Under the pieces are notes generated by a model. The model did not search any database. It saw only the letters and a program-made list of their open reading frames with translations, and had not been told where the DNA came from. A DNA stretch of 64,000 nucleotides from Helianthus annuus (taxonomy: Eukaryota > Streptophyta > Magnoliopsida > Asterales > Asteraceae): the NCBI RefSeq assembly GCF_002127325.2, contig NC_035436.2, forward strand, positions 17,085,194-17,149,193, given 5' to 3'. This document shows, in pieces, positions 1-10,441 of the stretch (position 1 is its first letter; each line of letters opens with the position of its first letter). Made by a program: the position numbers and the translations under genes.

Positions 1-704
1 GTCTCCCGTCATTGATTCTAAGTATTTAATAATAAACTGGGAGTTAAAACCAATATAGATACCCAGTCTTCTTTGGGGTCCCATTATAGTACGTTGTGGT
101 GACGGTATTGGTACGTATACCGCATAACCAAAAATTCTAAGGTGGGACAAACTTGGTTCTTGTCCGGAGACCAGTTGCAATGGGGAGTATTCGTGATCAG
201 CAGTTGGTCTCAATCTAATCAGTGCAGCGACATGCAAAATAGCATGGCCCCATGCAGAAGATGGTAGTTTACATCTCATTAAGAGTGGTCTAGCGATTAT
301 TTGTAATCGTTTAATCAGAGATTCAGCTAAACCGTTTTGTGTGTGAACATGAGGTACTGAATGTTCAACATTGATCCAATTGACATACAATAGTCATTAA
401 AAGCTTGAGATGTGAACTCTCCCGCATTATCTATCCGGATGTTTTTAATTTGATTATCGGTGAAATTGGCTCTCAATTGTATGATTTGAGCTAAAAGTCG
501 GGCAAATGCTACATTTCGAGTAGCTAAAAGGCTCACATGTGACCACCTTGAGGATGCATCTATTAAGACCAAGAAATAGCGGAATGGTCCACACGGAGGA
601 TGAATAGGCCCACAAATATCCCCTTGGATTCTTTCTAAAAATGATGAGGTTTCATGTATCAATTTAATTGTGAAGGCCGAGTTATACGTTTGCCTAGAGA
701 GCAT
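1..704 (-). pseudogene. pol: copia integrase core, fragment
   Basis: The minus-strand open frame 704-327 encodes the RNase H-fold integrase core. It contains GDICGPIHPPCGPFRYFLVL, then IDASSRWSHV (the first catalytic Asp lies in the GDICGP block) and IRIDNAGEFTSQAFNDYC (second catalytic Asp). After a frameshift near 345, bases 330-1 still translate to the usual C-terminal part (AWGHAILHVAALIRLRP, then LSHLRIFGYAVYVPI). This enzyme would insert the element's cDNA. The frame break and the disconnected upstream region mean it is not functional here. It runs off the left edge. Confidence 0.85.
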
Positions 705-769
705 GCTGCAGATGATAAGTCTTGTAGTAGCAAAACTTTTAAGTTTTTGAGAGGGTGCCCGGTTGCACT

Positions 770-1262
770 TTAGATTATTCGTCTCATCATTATGCTACCA
801 GGGTGACCTAGATGGTCATGCCATATATTGGATGTGTCTTTATCTAACAACTTTTGGTTACTCACCATGTATGATTCGATAGGATTGATATTAGTACAAT
901 ATAATCCAGAGGATAAGGCTTCTAATTGTTCAACAATTGTTTCTTTGGCATTTTTGTTTGAAGTAATTTGAAGATATTCAATATTATTTTCAGATATTGT
1001 TTTTAGGTGGTAACCGTTTTTTCGAATATCTTTAAAGCTAAGTAAATTTCTTCTGGAGTTACTAGAATATAATGCATTATCAATAATGAGTTGGGTACCC
1101 GAAGATAATGTTATGTGTGCTCTGCCGGAGCCTTCGATAAGGTTACTGACACCAGATATAGTACTAATCGGTGTCTCTACCGAAGACAACTCAGAGAAAA
1201 ATTTCATATCTTTGAGAATAGTGTTAGTACTACCGCTATCTACCAGATATTCATCACCAATA
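770..1262 (-). pseudogene. pol: copia protease active site and gag-pre-integrase domain
   Basis: On the minus strand an open stretch beginning about 1262 carries EYLVDSGSTNTILKD. DSGST is the catalytic aspartate motif of the copia aspartic protease, which cleaves the Gag-Pol polyprotein. It continues through the beta-rich protease body to the gag-pre-integrase domain, with IWHDHLGHPG, the histidines of the integrase zinc-binding HHCC module, at about 800-835. An hAT-like element (1279-1475) interrupts the frame just upstream of the protease motif, so protease is separated from Gag. The domain stays open for about 160 codons, showing only moderate decay. Confidence 0.85.
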
Positions 1263-1278
1263 ATAGCTCTGTTGGAGC

Positions 1279-1475
1279 CATGGGCGGATCTTAGTGGAGC
1301 CGTGGCAGGGCCACGGCCCTGGCAAGTTTTTTGGCCGTAGTGCTAATTTTCCGCATTTCGATCGAAATTTTGTATATATACTATGTTCGGCCCTGGCAAG
1401 TTTTCGGCCATAGTGCTAATTTTAGTGTCCGTGTCTTTCGGCCCTGGCAGGTTCAACGGGCAAGATCCGCCACTG
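1279..1475. mobile_element. hAT-like MITE, 197 bp
   Basis: A short non-coding element inserted into the copia protease region. It is flanked by the exact 8-bp duplication GTTGGAGC (1271-1278 and 1476-1483). Its ends are inverted: the left reads CATGGGCGGATCTTAG and the right end, complemented, reads CAGTGGCGGATCTTGC. An 8-bp duplication with short CA...TG ends is typical of hAT elements. Inside, a GGCCCTGGCAAGTTTT..GGCC block is repeated two to three times. It has no coding capacity, so it would be non-autonomous. Confidence 0.8.
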
Positions 1476-1639
1476 GTTGGAGCTAGTATACATATTTCTT
1501 CTGGAAATAAGAAAATACGTTAAATATAAGAAACAACGTGTATGAGTATGAGAAAAAAAAAACATCTCACAGTGGAACAAAAACAAAAACAAGGAATAGG
1601 AGAAAAAAAAATCAAATAACGAGTCGCATTTACTGATTT

Positions 1640-2346
1640 TGTAGATGGAGTTTGTTGTTTTGCTCCGCAACCAACAAACATGGTATTAGATCAGTATATT
1701 TTGTAAATTTACGTTCTCTTTAATACTGCGCCAGGAGTATGTTTGATGAATGGAATGTTGAGATAGTTTTCTCTAACATGTCTTCATCGGTGATTTGTTC
1801 ACCGCATAATGTAAACTTAGAGGTGATACGAAAAATGGCAGAGTTGTATTCACTACAGTTCTATGATCTCGTAGCCTTAAATGAACCTATTCGTAGTGAG
1901 TTTTAGAGAGTAAGACCAACTTCAGGTGGTCAAATCGTTCTTGAATGTTTTTCCATAACTCGAGAGGGTCCTCGACAGTAAGGTATTCCCTTTGCAGATC
2001 TTCATCAAGATGATGACGAAGGAATGCCATAGATTTAGCTTTTTTCTTGAATGCAGTTTTAGAGAGTAAGACCAACTTCAGGTGGTCAAATCGTTCTTGA
2101 ATGTTTTTCCATAACTCGAGAGGGTCCTCGACAGTAAGGTATTCCCTTTGCAGATCTTCATCAAGATGATGACGAAGGAATGCCATAGATTTAGCTTTTT
2201 TCTTGAATGCAGGTTTTATTGCCATCAATGATCGTCTCCCCTAGACTTGTTGCTTCTAGATGAGTTTTAGCATCAAGAGTCCACGAGAGATAGTTATTGC
2301 CCGAGATTTCAAGTGCTATGAATTTAAGCTTTGACAAGTTCGACAT
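1640..2346 (-). pseudogene. gag: copia gag (UBN2/retrotran_gag type), frameshifted
   Basis: Capsid-like protein of the copia element. The minus-strand ATG at 2346 opens with MSNLSKLKFIALEISGNNYL, the usual N-terminus of plant copia Gag (substrate-like 'G.NY..W' motif). The frame then shifts near 2210. The adjoining frame carries the conserved block FLRHHLDEDLQREYLTVEDP followed by a WKNIQERFDHLK helix, which appears twice because of an exact 156-bp tandem duplication. Further down (about 1890-1640) translated pieces still match the Gag core (ITDEDM-like and CLLVAEQNN-like), but only by switching frames. The CCHC zinc knuckle expected after this is not recognisable. It is a dead copy. Confidence 0.8.
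1900..2211 (-). repeat. exact 156-bp tandem duplication inside copia gag
   Basis: Bases 1900-2055 and 2056-2211 are identical as far as I can read. The unit is 156 bp (52 codons), so it keeps the reading frame and repeats the FLRHHLDED...LLSKT segment of Gag. The absence of any mismatch suggests it is much younger than the surrounding decayed element. Confidence 0.9.
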
Positions 2347-2824
2347 TTTATTCGTATTGTGTATAAAAAATATATATTGTATGAGAACTTCATGTTCTCG
2401 TTAATGAGAAGTGTGGATTCTAGAGCGTAAAGAGTGTGTTATATAATCAAAAAATAATTTAAAAATGTTCGTATAAGTTTCATATTGTGTAATGAGAACC
2501 GTATAAAATTATAGATGTAAATCTCAGAGTGCATGCGTAGACAAATGAGAACCATATACAATATTAGAATTAGTTGTTTGCATCTACAGATGCAATTTGT
2601 AAGTTATATATCGACTGTGATTTATTTTCTTCTGCAATTACATTACATTACATTACAATAAATAATATACTAAAAACATCATCCAACAATTTGATACATG
2701 GTTGCATGCAGGGTCTGGTGCCATTATAATAATAAAATGGCAACTGGCAATTCTAATTAAATAATAGTAGATTTTATAATAATACTAATAATATTTAATT
2801 AGTATTGTGTAATTATACCTCTTA
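2347..2824. other. AT-rich spacer, no gene seen
   Basis: Lies upstream of the copia gag (minus strand) and could include its untranslated leader or LTR. I found no LTR boundary, PBS or coding region. It contains an ATGAGAAC-like word several times and a short (TTACA)n run near 2640. Confidence 0.5.
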
Positions 2825-2962
2825 GACTATCCGTAGTGGGCTATATTTGGGCGTTTTCTTCCCCCAATCACGCCCAATAATACCCCTTGCTGACTGTACT
2901 GCCATATGGCGGAAAACACCCTAGGGTAAGGGCATTATTCACCCAAACCACTACACATGGTC
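2825..2962. mobile_element. PIF/Harbinger (Tourist-like) MITE, 138 bp
   Basis: Left end GACTATCCGTAGTGGG and right end CCACTACACATGGTC are imperfect inverted repeats flanked on both sides by TTA (2822-2824, 2963-2965), the 3-bp duplication of PIF/Harbinger elements. A longer relative with the same right terminus is at 53672-54265. Confidence 0.75.
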
Positions 2963-2994
2963 TTATCAAGAAAAGAAATAAAACATATATATTT

Positions 2995-4341
2995 GGAAAA
3001 TTGGTATTTAATAAACCAACCTTTAACCAGTTGGTAAATAATAATCCAACCTACAGAATTGATATATAATAATCATACCTATCAACATGTTGGTACTCAA
3101 TGAACTTCTGTTAATTTTTTTTAACTGAAGTTAGTTTTTAAGTTTTATTTATTACACAAACAGTCCCTGTAGTTATAAGTTCCTAGTTTTAAGTTTTATT
3201 TATTACACAAACAGTCCCTGTAGTTATAAAAAAAATCATAAAAATTCTAAAAAATCAAAAAAATTCTAAAAAATCATAAAAATTCTAAAAAAATCTTAAA
3301 AAATAATAAAAATTATAAAAAATCAAAAAAATTCTAAAAAATCATAAAACTCTAAAAAATCAAAAAAATTCTAAAAAATATAAAAATTCTAAAAAATGAA
3401 AAATATCATAAAAATTCTAAAAGACTTGTGAACCCTAATCGCCTAAACAACACAGTTTCATCTTCTTCTACTACAGCCCCATCTTCTTCTCCTCTCTGCT
3501 CCTCCCCTCTCCTCCACACGCTGCCCTCCCCCACATCCGAACCACCATAGCCCCGCCACCCACCTCCACATCTGAACCACCACATCGCCGCCGCCCGCCT
3601 CCACAATCGAAACTCCAGATCGCCACCGCCCTCCTCTTCTCCTCCTTAGCCGAACCAGCACAGAGACACCATATTTCTCCTCCACGGACGCCATCATCTC
3701 CTCCGCTCCTCCACAACTCGTCGGCAGTGATAATGGTGCGGTTCTGGTTAGCTACGATTCAAGTCCGGTTTGTTACAAATTTGATTTGGGTTTACTTGGT
3801 TTCGGGTCTAGTCAGGCTTGGTTCGAATACAGGTCCTAGTGGGGTCAGTTTGGTCACGTAGTCGTATCGGTTCCGGGTCAGTTGGAACATTATTCGTTTA
3901 AAACTTCAGTTTATTTCAAAAACCAGAATCTGATTTGGGTTTGTGTGTTTAAGTTTCATTTTAGATTTTATTTTTTTTTTAGAATTTTTTTTGATTTTTT
4001 TGATTTTTTATAATTTTTTTTTATTTTTTAAGATTTGTTTTTATTTTTTAGAATTTTTATGATTTTTTAGAATTTTTTTGATCTTTTAGGATTTTTATGA
4101 TTTTTTTATAACTACAGGGACTGTTTATGTAATAAATAAAATTTAAAACTAGTAACTTATAACTACAGGGACCGTTTGTGTGATAAATAAAACTTAAAAA
4201 CTTTATTCAGTTAAAAAAAAATTAACAGAAGTTCATTGAGTACCAACATATTGATAGGTAGGATTATTATATACCAATTCTGTAGGTTGGATTATTATTT
4301 ACCAACTGGTTAAAGGTTGGTTTATTAAATACCAATTTTCC
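2995..4341. mobile_element. Mutator-like element with long TIRs, non-autonomous
   Basis: The two ends are long inverted repeats of roughly 240 bp (about 2995-3240 and 4095-4341), starting GGAAAATTGGTATTTAATAA. The flanks TATATATTT (2986-2994) and TATATATTA (4342-4350) agree at 8 of 9 bases, fitting a 9-bp Mutator target duplication. Each arm has three tandem copies of a GGTTGGATTATTATATACCAA-like word and a 'tttattacacaaacagtccc' block that is doubled on the left. Between the arms lie AT-rich arrays and a GC-rich island (about 3420-3900). No transposase is present. Confidence 0.75.
3420..3900 (+). other. GC-rich, possibly captured gene 5' region inside the MULE
   Basis: This island is sharply richer in C and G than the flanking AAAAATTCTAAAAAATC arrays. 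It begins with AACCCTAATCGCC, a common start of plant 5' leaders, followed by pyrimidine-rich and CCACC-rich sequence. Several overlapping minus-strand frames of 60-80 codons exist, but they are low-complexity Gly/Arg/Trp-rich shadows and I do not call a protein. It may be cargo of a Pack-MULE; no parent gene is recognised. Confidence 0.35.
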
Positions 4342-4404
4342 TATATATTATATTTGTTGTGGAGTACAGTTGTGAAACACTACTATATCTATATATTAGG
4401 CTAG

Positions 4405-5045
4405 AACATCGTGTATTACACGGGTTGAATAAATGTAATTTTATATATTAAATAATAAAAACTTATATCTTTATGAACCTTGTATATTGTACGGGTTAAA
4501 TAAATGTAATTTTATATATCAAATAATAAAACAGTTATATCTTTAAAAACCATGTGTATTACACATATTAAATAAATGTAATTTTGTATACTAAATACTA
4601 AAAACGTCAGATCTTTAAAAAACCCCGTGTATAATCAGGTTTAATAAATCTACCAAATAATAAAAAATTACATTCTTAAAAACCTTGTATATTACACGTG
4701 TTGAATAGATATAAAAAGAGTTATATCTTTAAAAACCATGTCTTTACACAGATTAAATAAATGTATTTTTGTATATTAAATACTAAAAACGTCGTACCTT
4801 TAAAAAACCCGTGTATAGTTGGGTTGAAAAATCTACCAAATAATAAAAAAATTATATCCTAAATAAATGTAATTTTGTATATCAAATACTAAAAACGTTG
4901 TATCTTTAAAAAAACCAGTGTATAGTCGGGTTGAAAAATCTACCAAATAAAAAAAATATCCTTAAAAACCTTGCGTTTTACTCGAGTTGAATAAACATAA
5001 TTTTGTATACCAAATAAGAAAAAAAGTTATGTTTTTAAATAATTA
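4405..5045. repeat. degenerate tandem array, about 10 units of 50-72 bp
   Basis: Units of the form 'ccgtgtattacacgggttga' followed by an 'ataaatgtaattttatata' block and 'aataataaaaac...tctttaaaaacc' recur about ten times with many substitutions and length changes. The start of each unit is a small dyad (GTGTATTACAC). The array grades into AT-rich sequence ending near a TGACACGTGTCC box at 5242. No coding frame. Confidence 0.65.
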
Positions 5046-5389
5046 GGATAACATTTAATATTAATTTATTTTTTATATATTTAATATAACATAAGTAAAT
5101 AAGAGAGGTATTTGTTTTAAAAATATATTAAATTAACAATTTAGATTTGAGTATAATATTTTACTAAAGTATGATAAGATTTAATATTAATTTATTATTT
5201 ATTTATTTAGATAAATATAAATTTGAAGATACCTTCAATGAATGACACGTGTCCAAAATTTGGTTTTTTTTATTATAGTAGTTAGATTAGATTTATTTTA
5301 TTATTGAAAGAAAAGAAAAATGCCATCAGACTCCCATTATTTACCCCATTTATGTAGGTTTGTATGTATCAAAAGATGTGGACTCTCAC

Positions 5390-6127
5390 ACCTTTCACGA
5401 AGCAGGGTCGATTGAGTTCAGGAGATCTTGTAAGATCACAAATCAAGGGATAACTAGTAATAATCGGTTCTAGAATCAGTCATAATCGCCGCCAAGAAAA
5501 ACCGAATCGACAAGGATTTAAGATCCATCTGAACATTCGTGGGGTGCAGTGCCGGTTTTCGATTTACAAGCACCAGAGAAGCGATGTTTACGGGAATCGC
5601 CAAAGCGATGTTTACGGGTCAATTATGTATGTTTATCGATTATGATTGTGGTTCTTTCACAATGTTCGTGACGGCAGTGACCGCCGGATTGTTAGGAAAA
5701 ATAAATTTCAGTTCTTTGATTTCAGATTGCCGATTAATGCCTAATGGAGAGCAAGGGTGCTGATACATGCCTGAAATACGCGACCCAACTGTTTTCTTTA
5801 AATACATACTCTAGGAAGAGACAATTGTAACGGTGTGTTTTTGTTTGTGAAACGGTGCCCACTGATGGGGTAAACGGTAGTGACGGTTGTGATTTTCTCA
5901 AAGGTTTGAAACAACCAACAGAGACTAACGAAAAAATGGATTGTGATATTTTCGATTTCGTTTCTGTCCTAGTTCACAAAAAACAGGGTTGTCCTAATAT
6001 GTTCTAAAGTCCAAAAGAAAAATTGCAGAAAAATTGATAGTGTACCCGGATTTGATGAACGACAATTATCTGAATCCAAGCTAGTAAATTCCCTGATGAA
6101 TAGAGCGATCGTGCTGTGCTGATAACG
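5390..6127 (-). mobile_element. LTR-retrotransposon leader/internal fragment
   Basis: Read on the minus strand, this follows the LTR at 6128-6268 and would be its untranslated leader. No gag or pol motif is recognisable, and the frames of 60-75 codons on either strand look like chance. A 14-bp word, gcgatgtttacggg, is doubled near 5581-5620. It could be a miniature (TRIM-like) element or a truncated larger one. Confidence 0.4.
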
Positions 6128-6268
6128 TGATAAAAACCAAAGAGAAAATAAAGATAAACTTAATTCCATTCTTCATTCTATTCAACATTATAATATATAG
6201 ATAAACCTAACTATAAACCCAAAAGCCCACAACTAATGGGTTGGGCCTAAAATGTCTGGTTTATAACA
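6128..6268 (-). mobile_element. short LTR (141 bp) with adjoining PBS-like site
   Basis: On the minus strand it begins TGTTATAAACCAGACATTTT and ends TTTTTATCA (TG...CA). The bases that follow, CGTTATCAGCACAGCACG, resemble the primer-binding region seen next to short LTRs in many plant copia-type elements. No second LTR copy was found in the window, so the element is incomplete. Boundaries rest on the TG/CA rule and PBS position only. Confidence 0.5.
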
Positions 6269-7937
6269 GCTACTTGTTTTTATATATTATCTGAACCTAA
6301 TTATCTTAAATCATATAATTGCCACATGTGAATCTGATTTATATTATGCAAAGATTGATTTTTTACATATAAAGTTATAGCTCAGTAACTAGTTTTTTAA
6401 TACCCGGATCTAGGTTTTTATATCCACTACTTTCCAAGCCAATCACTAGTAAGCAAAGGAGTTAAAAAAATCACATTCTTTATTGTCCTTAATATATTTT
6501 TGTGTTCATAAAGACGTTGCCATCAAACTAGTAAAGTTACTCATGATAAAGTCGAACATTCATGGTGCATCCAATCGAACAAGAACATGTTAGCACAATC
6601 ACACATGGGATTCCATAAAAGATGCTTTATTCAAGTAAAGTTGCAAAAGCAACACTTAGCTTACTAACGTTTTCTCTTTATGATATATGACTTGATTTCG
6701 ATCTTGATAAAAAAACATAATATTTACAAAAACGACTTTGCCAATGTGACACTAGTGCGTAGTTTATCACTAGACTCACAACAGTCAATCGAGATGCATA
6801 TCAAAGTCATACTACTTATATCAACATACTTTCGCAGTTTGTTGCAGGTAGTAAGGTGACACCGAATTTTGACTTGGTTAAGTATGATCCATGGAGAAAG
6901 GAGATGAGTAAGCATTGTTGTGCTAAACAAAGATCTTCCGAAAGGATCTTGGTTTGCGCTTTCGACAAATCAATAATGGAAATCCTTGCAAAAGAAATGT
7001 TAGTATTAATTTTTATTAAAAACCACAAATCAGCAAACAAGATACAACTTTTTTTTCTTTTTATCTATTGGTAATGATTTGATTCTCACTAATGAAAACC
7101 ATGCATATCCATTTAGGTTCATAATCACAACTTGATTATTAGTAGAAGATTAAGAGAGAAATTAGGTAAATTAAGACATTAATTGTTTACAAAGTTTAGA
7201 AAATGTTTTTAAAACCAAACCGGACTTCCAGTTGGACTGTTAACTATGAACCAAACTGCATTAAACGAGACCTTCACCTTGCGAAAAACCTTTCCAATTA
7301 ACAGGTTTTAAATAGCTTGTTGAACCGGGTTAGAGTCTGAACTAAGACCCACCGTTATTCTTTTAAAATTTTTACAATTTTAAACCTTTCCAGAATAATT
7401 TGGCTTTGGAAAAAAGTGACCTTTGTCCAATCAAATAAATCTTCAATTATTTATTTTCGTACCTAAATACGCACCATGTAATTTTGCCAAACACATAAAA
7501 ACAAAAAATAATTATTTAAGAAAAATAGTTAGTTGATCCTAAAATGATTTGATGTGTGAAAATCATAATTATTTTACATACATAGTAACTAAATATACAT
7601 ATATTATTTAATTTAAATAATGTATCTGACTGAAATGTACACGGTGAAATATTTTACACTTTTGAATAAATTTTCGAAAGATATACTTCGAAATTCCATA
7701 CCAATAAAAACGTAAAGAAAAAAATAGATACATGAAATCTTCCAAGTATAGATGGTAAAATAAAAATAAACAATTTATATAATACAATTTGTTACTTTTT
7801 AGATGTTCTAATAATATTTACAAGACTTTTTAGATAATCAATGCCTGATTTTTGATGAATTGTGTGTCTATTCAAAGAGATATTATCATATCTAATTATT
7901 TCAACAATAAAAAACAGGTAACTAATTAAATTCCGTG
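6269..7937. other. AT-rich intergenic stretch, nothing supported
   Basis: No repeat structure, RNA gene or convincing coding region seen. An open frame at 6856-7074 (plus) opens MTPNFDLVKYDPWRKE but has no recognisable domain or splice context and is not called. Confidence 0.5.
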
Positions 7938-8878
7938 TGAAGGGGTATGGTCTCAGATCTCGCGTCAGCATCGACCGCGAGTGACCATTACCCTTATCAA
8001 AACCCCCACTAGCTAACAACCTACTTGTGCCCACGCGAGAACGCGTCGGCACAAGGGTTGAATCCAATCTATCTAGTAACGAAGGAGGACTTACATGGAA
8101 CATGAGAACGGTAGAGTGATGCGACATAGCATCACATCTGGTGTATGAAAACGAAAGTGTTCACAGCGATGAGGCCTCGCACCGCATCCAGCGAACACTT
8201 CTATCAATACAAAGAAAGCCTTACCTTAGGCACAGAAGGAGATGAACGTAACGGTGCGGTTGACACCGCTCCATACGGGCGTTTTCGTCACGACGAGGGA
8301 TGCAGGCAAGACGACGATGCGGCTAGCACCGCATCTCGCGTATTCCTTGATCACAAGTAGGAGACGCGGTAACTTCAGATGTTACCGCACGTAGCGATGC
8401 GGCTTGCACCGCATCCTATGCATTCAACAAGTGGGACTGACACCACAGTGCAAGTGGCACCAATGGCAGCTTCCTGTCAGAGCTACGTAAGCAATGGACT
8501 GACGTGGCATAACCTCCATAACCGACAAGCCTGACACACCTGCAAAGGTGCAGCACGTCGTCAGTCCATCCATCATCATCCTCCTTCACTCCTCGGCTAT
8601 AAATACCAACCCCAAACCAGGTTTGAGGTATCTCTTCACAACTCTCTCACTACTACTACTATCTTACTTTGCTTCCCAAGCAAACTACTGATTCTCACGC
8701 CGGAGAGTGGTAACAAGGAGCACCCCCACCCCATCCTCCTTGTTACGAGTCACGGCTTGTTTCCTTGTGCAGGAGATCAACCACCGGTGATCCAGCCAGC
8801 GATCCTCGAGAGGAAGGGATTAACCCTTCTTGACGAGACCAGTGTGTTAACCCTGCCCGGTTAACCATTGTTTCATCA
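7938..8878 (+). mobile_element. solo LTR of a Tat-type Ty3/gypsy element, 941 bp
   Basis: It begins TGAAGGGGTATGGTC and ends CATTGTTTCATCA (TG...CA). It is flanked by the exact 5-bp duplication CCGTG (7933-7937, 8879-8883), with no internal region, so it is a solo LTR left by LTR-LTR recombination. It shares layout and words with the LTRs at 41593 and 52682: the same start, CGGCTATAAATA, TATTCTCACGCCGGAG, and an end after GTTAACCATTGTTTCA. It therefore belongs to a related family. A 'gatgcgg..accgcatc' word recurs several times in its 5' half. Confidence 0.92.
8598..8605 (+). promoter_or_regulatory. TATA box of the solo LTR
   Basis: TATAAATA lies in CTCGGCTATAAATACC, at the same relative place as in the full element's LTRs, and would mark the U3/R region. 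Confidence 0.6.
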
Positions 8879-8883
8879 CCGTG

Positions 8884-9006
8884 GAAGCTCCTTATCTATA
8901 TAGTTCTAGATTAAAAAAAAATTCATTAAAAAACACATCCGACCCAAACGGGTAAAAGGCCAAACAACACACCCCCCCCCCGACCCAAACGGGCAAAGGG
9001 CAAAAA
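8884..9006. repeat. short duplicated block with a C run
   Basis: The phrase 'cgacccaaacgggtaaaagg' occurs twice (about 8940 and 8981), separated by a run of about 10 C. It abuts the LINE remnant. Confidence 0.5.
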
Positions 9007-9390
9007 TTACATCATATACAGAGGGTATTTACACCAATCACCCCAACTAATATAATTACAGGACGTTCTATTTTTAACCCAAGCGTAACCTCTAGATTTA
9101 ATCTCTCCCCAACAATCTCCTGAGGACTTCGCCTGATTTGATTGAAAACCAACTCGTTCCTTCCATTCCATATGCACCAGCACGAAATTATCACCAAGCC
9201 TTAAGAATGATTTTTTTTGCTTTCTTTCCAACTTGATAATAATTATGGATATCCAGAATGTCTCTGAAATCAAAAATAAATATCGGGGGGGGGGGGGGAT
9301 TTTACACTAGGCACTAATCTCTGCCAAAACCCTATTTGCCAATGAGCAAGCGGTAAAAAGATCTTTCACTGTTTCCTCAAAATCGTTAAA
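9007..9390 (-). pseudogene. LINE (non-LTR) C-terminal zf-RVT tail, decayed
   Basis: On the minus strand three frames together give the C-terminal zinc-binding/tail region that follows reverse transcriptase in plant L1-type LINEs. From about 9380 it reads ETVKDLFTACSLANRVLAEI. After a G/C homopolymer comes CWCIWNGRNELVFNQIRRSP (about 9175-9115), then AWVKNRTSCNYISWGDWCKY (about 9085-9025). Each piece lies in a different frame, so at least two indels have occurred. The run of about 14 G at 9285-9298 sits between the first two pieces. No upstream RT or poly-A tail is visible. Confidence 0.65.
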
Positions 9391-10193
9391 AAAATCTATA
9401 TAATTCTAGATGGGGCATTTCACCTTTTCAACTTTAAGCATCAATTACACATTCTAAAAAATTATTATCATCATTGTCACAATTTAATTCATTAAAATTT
9501 TAAAAAATATGGCATTTTTGTTAACTTTTGAAACAAGTCTTCTACATTTAATACATAATTACATAATTAATTGAAACAAAAAAAAGTTAGAACCACAAAA
9601 CACTCGTACACAATGATGACTATTCTGTTACGTAACAAACGTATGTACATAATTAAAGCAACATGCACAACTGTTAATGCGGTTTCAAAGTTTTGATCAA
9701 ACTTTCGCATATATCATATATGTACCATAATTAAAGCAACATGCACAACTCTAAACGCAATTTTAAAGTCAAATCAGTGTTTCTCATACATATTTTTATT
9801 ATTTTTATGACACATGTATTATAGATTTGTGTTGTATAATATAATATAATATTATAATGTACATACAAAAGGAGACAAAAATGAAAGTACTTTAAAAATC
9901 ATTTTCGAAAATAGAAAAAGAAAAAGACAGCAAACTAAAAATCAAATTGATAAATGATAATTAAAGCACGTATACACGTTAAAGCATCCATAACATAACA
10001 AAGGTGAAAGGTGTATGTGTGTCTTCAACACAATCACGAGACTCCATTAATACTTTTAACCATAATCGATCGGTAAATTCGTCCTTGAGAACAGAGTTGA
10101 CTCGATTCAGCCACATCATTCCAACTCTATTTTACACATTAAGAAATAAAAGATTAATCTATGTACAAACGTCTATAACGTACAGACAGGCAT
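9391..10193. other. AT-rich spacer, no gene seen
   Basis: A phrase around 'cataattaaagcaacatgcac' is repeated near 9650 and 9728. Nothing else supported. Confidence 0.5.
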
Positions 10194-10441
10194 AACTTGT
10201 TGTTTTCGACGTAAGCACCATCGATGTCCTTCTTTTTCCATCAGAATTTGGTTAACCGCAGAACTTGTTGTTTTTCACATTAGCACCATCGATGTCTTTC
10301 ACTTTTTCCATCAGAATTTGGTTAATCTTTTTTAGGTTAACCAAATTCTGATGGAAAAAGAAGGACATCGATGGTGCTTACGTTGAAAACAACAAGTTCT
10401 GTCTATCTATACTTAGGTTAACCAAATTCTGATGGAAAAAG
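10194..10441. repeat. fold-back cluster of a 65-bp repeat (two direct, one and a half inverted copies)
   Basis: Copies at 10194-10257 and 10262-10327 are direct repeats with the core 'agcaccatcgatgtc' and 'ccatcagaatttggttaa'. The copy at 10335-10399 is inverted, and a partial inverted copy is at 10416-10441. The inverted copy at 10335 matches the first direct copy nearly perfectly, so a transcript could form a long hairpin. Confidence 0.85.

Larger units (their letters stand above)
1..2346 (-). mobile_element. Ty1/copia retrotransposon, decayed, truncated at left edge
   Basis: Reading leftward on the minus strand, the order is gag (from an ATG at 2346-2344), aspartic protease, gag-pre-integrase and integrase core. 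This is the PR-INT order of copia elements, in which integrase precedes RT; RT would lie beyond the left edge. The frame is broken several times: around 2210, through the 1279-1475 insertion, in the zinc-finger region (about 1490-1640), and near 345-770. No LTR or primer-binding site could be recognised at 2347-2820, so the 5' end is not delimited. Copia identity is firm; the lineage was not determined. Confidence 0.9.

Noticed and set aside
3406..3716. Overlapping Gly/Arg/Trp-rich minus frames
   Set aside because: Low-complexity translations of a CCACC/CTCCTC-rich island in three frames at once.
6856..7074. 72-codon plus frame opening MTPNFDLVKYDPWRKE
   Set aside because: A faint resemblance to plant protein motifs, but no splice context, domain or neighbouring exons.
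9285..9298. G run as a regulatory quadruplex
   Set aside because: A single homopolymer in a decayed LINE; it also could be a sequencing artefact.
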